Part shown: piece after piece, positions 1 through 5,360 of the stretch | Layout: every line of letters starts with the position of its first letter | Position numbering within the stretch: position 1 is the stretch's first letter | NCBI GenBank assembly: GCA_020431135.1 | Contig: JAGQIT010000758.1 | Location: 1-5,360 of the forward strand | Direction: 5' to 3' | DNA length: 5,360 nucleotides | Source: Myxococcales bacterium | Lineage (GTDB): Bacteria; Myxococcota_A; Polyangia; Nannocystales; Nannocystaceae | Made by a program: the position numbers and the translations under genes | Notes under the pieces: model-generated | Told to the model about the DNA's origin: nothing | Databases searched by the model: none | Seen by the model: only the letters and a program-made list of their open reading frames with translations

Positions 1-254
1 CGCTGGATCTCCTTGCCGCGGCCGCCGGGATCGCGGCGTCCCCGGGGCCTGGTCGCGCCGGGGAGCATCGCGTACTCCGCGGTCACCCAGCCGCCGGACT
101 TGAGCCACTTCGGGGTCTGTGGCTCCAGGTTGGCCGTGCAGATCACCCGGGTCGCCCCGGCGGTGATCAGCGCCGAGCCGAGGGCCTGGCCGATGAAGCC
201 AGGGGTGATCGTGTACTCGCGGAGCTCTTCGGGGCGACGTCCATCTGCACGCAC
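1..254 (-). CDS. rph: Ribonuclease PH, N-terminal part (gene runs off the left edge)
   Basis: RNase PH is a phosphate-dependent 3'-to-5' exoribonuclease that trims the 3' ends of tRNA precursors and other RNAs in the cytoplasm. Reading the minus strand from GTG at 254-252 gives 84 codons starting VRADGRRPEELREYTITPGF, then an ICTANLE strand, GWVTAEYAMLP and GGRGKEIQR. These match in order the family segments RPDGR...VRPVTITRGF, VLCTASVE, GWITAEYGMLP and GGRTMEIQR. Arg79, in GGRGKEI, aligns with Arg86 of the E. coli enzyme, a residue linked to phosphate binding. The other phosphate-site motif (GGTRTA) would lie past the edge. GTG is chosen because family members start at exactly this point and no in-frame ATG, GTG or TTG lies just upstream; no clear Shine-Dalgarno precedes it. 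The loop between MLP and EIQR is about five residues shorter than in E. coli. The gene lies 26 nt downstream of a terminator that ends the preceding lipoprotein gene. Confidence 0.93.
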   Translation of the reverse strand, partial: MRADGRRPEELREYTITPGFIGQALGSALITAGATRVICTANLEPQTPKWLKSGGWVTAEYAMLPGATRPRGRRDPGGRGKEIQ

Positions 255-280
255 GGCCGCGAGGCTATCGGGCTCGCCAC

Positions 281-310
281 AAAAAACAAGGCGCCCCGCA
301 GGACGCCTTG
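281..310 (-). terminator. Rho-independent terminator of the lipoprotein gene
   Basis: On the minus strand CAAGGCG, a 10-nt loop and CGCCTTG form a perfect 7-bp stem (arms 304-310 and 287-293). It is followed directly by six T (281-286). The stem begins 44 nt after the lipoprotein stop codon. The opposite direction has no T run, so it acts on the minus strand only. It lies between the lipoprotein gene and rph and should largely separate their transcripts. Confidence 0.88.
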
Positions 311-316
311 GTTGGG

Positions 317-335
317 GTGCGGCGAGAAGCCGCAC
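317..335 (-). repeat. Hairpin between the lipoprotein stop codon and the terminator
   Basis: GTGCGGC (317-323) and GCCGCAC (329-335) are exact inverted repeats around a 5-nt loop. Flanking bases (ggtt on the left, aacc on the right) can extend the stem if a short bulge is allowed. There is no T run after it on either strand. In the mRNA it would fold just before the U-tract terminator, so it is probably a 3'-end stabilising stem or an accessory to termination. The function is inferred. Confidence 0.6.
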
Positions 336-353
336 AACCTGTTAGGACGGTTA

Positions 354-617
354 CTACTCAGCCCCCTCGGCGCCCTCGGCCGCCTCGGCGCCCTCGCCCT
401 CAGCCTTCTCCTCACCAGCGGCCTCGTCCTTGGCCTCGTCCTTGGCCTCGTCGGCCTTCTCGTCGGCCTTCTCGTCCTTCTTCTCCTCATCCTTCTTCTC
501 GTCGGCGGCAGCCTCCTCCTTCTTGGGGTCCTCCTTCTTGGCGTCGCCGCCACAAGCAGGAGCAAAGAACGAAAGAGCGGTAAGCGCCGCAACCAGGAAC
601 TTGCTGTCGAGCTTCAT
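354..617 (-). CDS. Small charged low-complexity lipoprotein
   Basis: An 87-aa protein with a short basic N-terminus (Lys2, Lys6), a hydrophobic segment at about residues 7-19 and a likely lipidated Cys22 in the sequence FFAPACGG. This indicates a signal-peptidase II lipoprotein exported and anchored in a membrane; Gly at +2 after the Cys would fit outer-membrane sorting by the Lol +2 rule. The lipobox A-P-A-C is weaker than the usual L-x-A-C. Residues 23-87 contain almost only Glu, Lys, Asp, Ala and Gly, with no aromatic or large hydrophobic residue. Residues 46-65 are five four-residue repeats (KKDE, KADE twice, AKDE twice), and the end is rich in EGAE. No fold or catalytic motif is visible; a disordered tail or a single charged helix is likely. 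ATG at 617 is supported by AGGGAG 8 nt upstream, and the gene ends in adjacent TAG and TAA codons (351-356). Similar low-complexity lipoproteins are common in myxobacteria. The function is unknown. Confidence 0.85.
   Translation of the reverse strand: MKLDSKFLVAALTALSFFAPACGGDAKKEDPKKEEAAADEKKDEEKKDEKADEKADEAKDEAKDEAAGEEKAEGEGAEAAEGAEGAE
423..482 (-). repeat. 12-bp tandem repeat inside the lipoprotein gene, five units
   Basis: On the plus strand the units are ctcgtccttggc (423-434 and 435-446), ctcgtcggcctt (447-458 and 459-470) and ctcgtccttctt (471-482). Adjacent pairs are identical and all five begin ctcgtc. They are in frame with the gene and encode the K/A-D-E repeats at residues 46-65. 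Because the period is a multiple of three, gain or loss of a unit would change length without a frameshift. Confidence 0.85.
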
Positions 618-625
618 CGGTAGAT

Positions 626-631
626 CTCCCT
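626..631 (-). promoter_or_regulatory. Shine-Dalgarno of the lipoprotein gene
   Basis: The minus strand reads AGGGAG here, 8 nt before the ATG at 617-615. This is a near-ideal anti-SD match at good spacing. It fixes the start and is the only clear ribosome binding site in the window. Confidence 0.85.
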
Positions 632-665
632 ACACATGCGATCGGTTGATCGAGTCGTGCTCGCG

Positions 666-695
666 ACGATACGCCAAGAGCCAACTACTCAGCAA
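666..695 (-). promoter_or_regulatory. Weak sigma70-like promoter candidate for the lipoprotein gene
   Basis: On the minus strand TTGCTG (695-690), an 18-nt spacer and TATCGT (671-666) resemble -35 and -10 boxes. They would start transcription roughly 40 nt before the ATG. The -10 box matches four of six consensus bases and the -35 box is poor, so this is only a candidate. A short inverted repeat, CGATC-ggtt-GATCG (639-652), lies between this site and the Shine-Dalgarno. Confidence 0.3.
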
Positions 696-712
696 CGATC
701 GCGTAATTCCCT

Positions 713-744
713 GCACGGGGTCCACTCATGAGGGGGACCCCTGC
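713..744. promoter_or_regulatory. Inverted repeat in the divergent intergenic region, possible operator
   Basis: GGGGTCC (717-723) and GGACCCC (735-741) are exact inverted repeats. The 11 bases between them contain the 8-bp palindrome CTCATGAG (725-732). Allowing one bulged C at 716, three more pairs (GCA with TGC) extend the stem to 713 and 744. There is no T run, and the site lies between the starts of two divergent genes, so a regulator binding site is more likely than a terminator. Which gene it controls, if any, cannot be read from the sequence. Confidence 0.45.
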
Positions 745-856
745 GCGGTCGCGCTCGCCGAACGCGCGCTGACGCGCACAACAACGAACATTCCTACCAC
801 CGCGGCCGTGGGGAAGCTCAAGCGCTGCGCCATGGCGAGCGCCTGAGCGGCGCCCC

Positions 857-862
857 TATCCT
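857..862 (+). promoter_or_regulatory. Possible -10 element directly before the fadN-like start
   Basis: TATCCT lies 6 nt before the ATG at 869. No purine-rich Shine-Dalgarno is present in the preceding 25 bases. This fits a leaderless or nearly leaderless transcript starting at or near the ATG. No convincing -35 box is seen at the right distance, so the call is weak. Confidence 0.25.
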
Positions 863-868
863 CGCCGC

Positions 869-2941
869 ATGGAGCAGCAGCAGATCAGCGATCCGTCGGT
901 TCGAGCGATCTTCCAACCCGATCCCGACGCGCCCGCCCGTGCGCTCGTCGTCGCCGGCTGCTGCGGCAACGTCGGCTTCGGCAAGCTCGGCCAGCTCGCC
1001 CGCCTCCTCGGCCGCCACAGCGTCCCCGTCGTCGCCCTCGATCTCGCGCCCGCGGTGCAGGACGTCAAGCAGCGCCTCGCCGACGCGTTCAAGACCCGCT
1101 TCCTCCCCGACCAGATCATGGCGATCACGGACCGGATCACGGTCGTCCAGGGCGGGATCGACGATCTCCCGGAGGGCCTGCAGGTCGGCTTCGTCTTCGA
1201 GGCGATCCCCGAGCGCCTCGATCTCAAGCGCTCGTTCTACGCGGCGATCCGAAAGCGCGACCCCGAGGCCTACATCTTCTCGGCGACCAGCGGCCTCACC
1301 TCGCACAAGCTCTTCGACGGCCTCCCCGGCAACGCGCGCTGCGGCGTCCTCCACCCCTTCTTCCCGCACCTGACCAACAAGCTGTGGGAGATGCCGCAGA
1401 AGGGCGCGGTCACGGGCAAGGCGGAGATCAAGGCGATCCGCAGGCTCTTCGACCGCCTCGGCATGACCCTGATCCCGGTCGCCGACGTCCCGAGCTTCGC
1501 CGCCGATCGCCTCTTTTGCGGGATGATGCTCGAGGCGGTGCGGATCCACGCCGACCTCGGCCTCTCCCCCGCCGAGGTCGATGACATGTGCAAGCGCGTC
1601 CTCGGCACCTCGCCCTTCTACGTCCACAACCTGATCCGCGGCGCCAACGGCCTGTCGGCCCACTGCATGCAGCTCATGCAGGAGGAGGTCGACTCGACGC
1701 TCTACGCGATCCCTGCGGCTTGGCAGCCCTACATCGACGATCCCGACCTCAAGTGGCCCTATGACCGCGGCCAGGCGTGCCCGGCCGAGCACTTCGCGGC
1801 CGCCCGCGAGCGCATGCTCGGCATGCTCTTCAGCCTCACGGCGTACATGCTCGAGCACGACATCGTCGGCGTCGACGCCCTCAACTACCTGGCCGAGAAG
1901 GCGCTCGCCTTCCGCGTCGGGCCGCCGGCGCTGATCGAGTCGCTCGGCGCCGCGGAGGCGATCGTCACCGCCGAGGCCTTCCTCAGCAGCCAGGGGATCA
2001 CCAAGGCCGACGAGGTCGCGCCCCTCGGCGCCCTCGACCCCGCCCAGGGCAAGGCCGCGTGGGGCGAGATCTACGTCGGCACCAGCGTCCACGACGGCGT
2101 CGGCCTGATCTCGCTCAAGCGGACGACGCTCAACCACACCTTCGTCGCTGAGCTCGACGCGGCCTACGCCAAGCTCGCCGCCGACGACTCGGTGAAGGCG
2201 ATCGTCCTCGCCCCGGACGGCACCTACAGCCGCGAATTCGGCCACGGCGCCGACCTCGCCTGCTTCGTCCCGGTGCTCGGCGACAAGGCGGCGGCGCTCG
2301 AGCTGATCAACACCTGGAAGGCGACCCTGAACAAGCTGCGCAGCGGCAAGCCGACCGTCGCCGCGCTCGTCGGTCGCGTGCTCGGCGGCGGCCTCGAGCT
2401 GGCGACCTCGTGCCACGCGCGGATCGCCGCCGAGGGCACCCGCCTCGGCCAGCCGGAGACCACCGTCGGCGTTCTCCCGGGCCTCGGCGGCTGCCACCAG
2501 ATCCACCGCTTCACCGATCCCAAGCACTACGCGCGGATCAACGAGCTCCTCCTCACCGGCCACACCTTCAAGGTCGACGAGGCGGCGGCGTGGGGCTTCG
2601 TCAGCCGGCTCGTGCCGATCCCGGAGCTGCCGAAGGCGAGCTTCGCCTACGCGGCCGAGCTCGCCGCGAACGGCGACCTCCCGGCGTTCCGCGACGGCCC
2701 GCGCGAGCTCGTCGTCGACCGCAACGCGAGCCCGCGCAACGACCAGGGCGTCGCGCTCGACTCCGAGCTCCGTGAGCTCCTGGCCTCGACCATCGAGGAC
2801 TGCAACGGCAAGGCCTGGGCGGAGGCCTCGGCCCTCGAGGGCGAGCGCGCGGCCCAGAGCCTGACGATGTCGACCTCGCGGATCGGCGTGAAGGCGATGA
2901 TGCGCGGCAAGCCGCCGACCTTCGAGAAGCCGCTCGCGTAG
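869..2941 (+). CDS. Bifunctional 3-hydroxyacyl-CoA dehydrogenase / enoyl-CoA hydratase, FadN-like order
   Basis: A 690-aa fatty acid beta-oxidation protein. The hydratase adds water to trans-2-enoyl-CoA and the dehydrogenase oxidises 3-hydroxyacyl-CoA with NAD+. Residues about 25-205 are a 3HCDH Rossmann domain: glycine-rich loop at 30-41, Asp58 after the second strand, FEAIPE at 110-115, ATSGL at 139-143 and HPFFPHLTNKLWEMP at 162-176. His162 and Glu174 match the catalytic His-Glu pair, and Ser141 the conserved active-site Ser. Residues about 207-375 are helical 3HCDH C-terminal regions, with VPSFAADRLF at 207-216 and RVGPPALIESLG at 349-360. Residues about 410-585 are a crotonase domain: FGHGADL (457-463), GRVLGGGLELA (502-512) and GQPETTVGVLPGLGG (527-541). 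Glu510 and Glu530 match the two catalytic Glu of rat enoyl-CoA hydratase. Dehydrogenase-first order is that of Bacillus FadN, opposite to FadB, and the protein is about 100 aa shorter than FadN. Oddities are the glycine loop (GCCGNVGFG) and Asp213 where Asn is usual. It stands alone, with no thiolase or acyl-CoA dehydrogenase adjacent in the window. Confidence 0.9.
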   Translation: MEQQQISDPSVRAIFQPDPDAPARALVVAGCCGNVGFGKLGQLARLLGRHSVPVVALDLAPAVQDVKQRLADAFKTRFLPDQIMAITDRITVVQGGIDDLPEGLQVGFVFEAIPERLDLKRSFYAAIRKRDPEAYIFSATSGLTSHKLFDGLPGNARCGVLHPFFPHLTNKLWEMPQKGAVTGKAEIKAIRRLFDRLGMTLIPVADVPSFAADRLFCGMMLEAVRIHADLGLSPAEVDDMCKRVLGTSPFYVHNLIRGANGLSAHCMQLMQEEVDSTLYAIPAAWQPYIDDPDLKWPYDRGQACPAEHFAAARERMLGMLFSLTAYMLEHDIVGVDALNYLAEKALAFRVGPPALIESLGAAEAIVTAEAFLSSQGITKADEVAPLGALDPAQGKAAWGEIYVGTSVHDGVGLISLKRTTLNHTFVAELDAAYAKLAADDSVKAIVLAPDGTYSREFGHGADLACFVPVLGDKAAALELINTWKATLNKLRSGKPTVAALVGRVLGGGLELATSCHARIAAEGTRLGQPETTVGVLPGLGGCHQIHRFTDPKHYARINELLLTGHTFKVDEAAAWGFVSRLVPIPELPKASFAYAAELAANGDLPAFRDGPRELVVDRNASPRNDQGVALDSELRELLASTIEDCNGKAWAEASALEGERAAQSLTMSTSRIGVKAMMRGKPPTFEKPLA

Positions 2942-2964
2942 GCGACGCTCGCACGCTCGCTGAG

Positions 2965-2991
2965 AGGCCGCGGCGCGAGGCGCCGCGGCCT
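2965..2991 (+). terminator. GC-rich terminator hairpin after the fadN-like gene
   Basis: AGGCCGCGGCGC (2965-2976), a 3-nt loop (GAG) and GCGCCGCGGCCT (2980-2991) form a perfect 12-bp stem. It begins 24 nt after the TAG stop. Only two T follow the stem before G/C-rich sequence, so it is not a classical U-tract terminator. In GC-rich bacteria such stems often mark transcript ends, alone or with Rho. Confidence 0.7.
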
Positions 2992-3022
2992 TCGCGTGTG
3001 CGGCACGGCGGCGGCATGGCGA

Positions 3023-3046
3023 CGGCATGGTGGATCCACCATGCCG
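3023..3046. repeat. Perfect 24-bp palindrome in the convergent intergenic region
   Basis: The half-site CGGCATGGTGGA (3023-3034) is followed without a spacer by its exact reverse complement (3035-3046), centred on GGATCC. Part of the half-site, GCGGCATGG, also appears upstream at 3011-3019. There is no T run on either side. As RNA it would be a stem of about 10 bp with a GAUC loop in either direction. As DNA it is a symmetric site for a dimeric protein. It lies 82 bp after the plus-strand gene and 168 bp after the minus-strand gene. Confidence 0.8.
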
Positions 3047-3138
3047 CGGCCGACCGCCCTCGCCCTGCCATCGTCGCCCCGCACCCGCGGCTCACTGTCC
3101 GAGCGATCGAGGACCCGACCTCGTGGTCTCGCCTCCGC

Positions 3139-3174
3139 CGAAGCGCCGCGGCACCAGACGTACCGCGGGCTTCG
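3139..3174 (-). terminator. Likely terminator hairpin after the radical SAM gene
   Basis: CGAAGC-(G)-CCGCGG (3139-3151) pairs with CCGCGGGCTTCG (3163-3174) over 12 bp with one bulged G, around an 11-nt loop. It starts about 40 nt after the stop codon of the minus-strand radical SAM gene. No T run follows on the minus strand, so termination by this stem alone is uncertain. Confidence 0.5.
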
Positions 3175-3213
3175 TCGGGCGAGCGCGCGCGTGCCGAGCC
3201 GCCGGACGGACTT

Positions 3214-5360
<2,147 letters not shown>

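Noticed and set aside
13..345. 110-codon plus-strand frame at the left edge
   Set aside because: It lies opposite rph, which is supported by family motifs, and it also runs through the terminator hairpin.
423..482. Tandem 12-bp units as a possible CRISPR or iteron array
   Set aside because: There are no spacers, and the units are in frame with a lipoprotein gene and explained by its K/A-D-E repeats.
167..592. 141-codon minus-strand Arg-rich frame overlapping the lipoprotein and rph
   Set aside because: It is a frame-shifted reading of two better-supported genes and passes through the terminator.
430..846. 138-codon plus-strand frame beginning with a Ser/Ala/Phe-rich stretch
   Set aside because: The Ser/Phe run is the antisense reading of the Lys/Glu/Asp codons of the lipoprotein, and the rest is intergenic with no start signal.
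832..846. Four-codon ORF (MASA, stop) just before the fadN-like start
   Set aside because: Too short, with no ribosome binding site; a leader peptide cannot be argued from this alone.
818..3028. 736-codon open frame on the minus strand opposite the fadN-like gene
   Set aside because: Its translation is a monotonous Arg/Glu/Asp/Val/Ala mix with no recognisable domain. The plus strand here carries two full sets of catalytic motifs. Long antisense frames are expected in GC-rich genes.
3098..3114. Short imperfect inverted repeat around CGATCG
   Set aside because: Only a few pairs, expected by chance at this GC content.

Overview
This is a roughly 70 % GC window with strong G/C bias at third codon positions. 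It holds four protein genes, two of them cut by the window edges. The composition, the fused radical SAM/DUF2344 protein, the dehydrogenase-hydratase fusion in inverted order and a 'CGG' lipoprotein with a charged low-complexity tail all suggest a myxobacterium (Myxococcota, formerly Deltaproteobacteria). That placement is inference; there is no rRNA or other phylogenetic marker here.

Left part, minus strand (1-617). The left edge cuts the start of rph (RNase PH), which begins with GTG at 254 and runs leftwards out of the window. Upstream of it on the same strand is a small gene (354-617) for a lipoprotein whose mature part is almost entirely Glu, Lys, Asp, Ala and Gly, partly encoded by a 12-bp tandem repeat. 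It has a good Shine-Dalgarno, two adjacent stop codons, a hairpin and then a textbook U-tract terminator at 281-310, only 26 nt before rph.

Divergent intergenic region (618-868). This holds the lipoprotein's Shine-Dalgarno, a weak promoter candidate, a prominent inverted repeat at 713-744 and the upstream region of the next gene, which may be read from a nearly leaderless transcript.

Centre, plus strand (869-2941). A 690-aa bifunctional beta-oxidation protein with an N-terminal 3-hydroxyacyl-CoA dehydrogenase part and a C-terminal enoyl-CoA hydratase part. The domain order is that of Bacillus FadN, opposite to FadB. The hydratase catalytic glutamates are intact. The dehydrogenase part has an odd glycine-rich loop and an Asn-to-Asp change at an active-site position.

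Convergent intergenic region (2942-3213). Three stem structures lie in a row: a 12-bp stem just after the plus-strand gene, a perfect 24-bp palindrome, and a 12-bp stem with one bulge just after the minus-strand gene.

Right part, minus strand (3214-5360). The C-terminal 714 codons of a radical SAM protein (TIGR03960-like) fused to DUF2344/TIGR03936. The radical SAM Cys cluster lies in the last 40 bases of the window, upstream of the first Met in the frame, so the true start is outside.

The genes do not form an obvious pathway: RNA 3'-end processing, a surface lipoprotein, fatty-acid oxidation and an uncharacterised radical SAM enzyme. I see no CRISPR, tRNA, insertion sequence, phage or defence system, and no clear new multi-gene system. 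The most unexplained elements are the palindrome at 3023-3046, the altered dehydrogenase motifs, the charged lipoprotein and the function of the radical SAM fusion.
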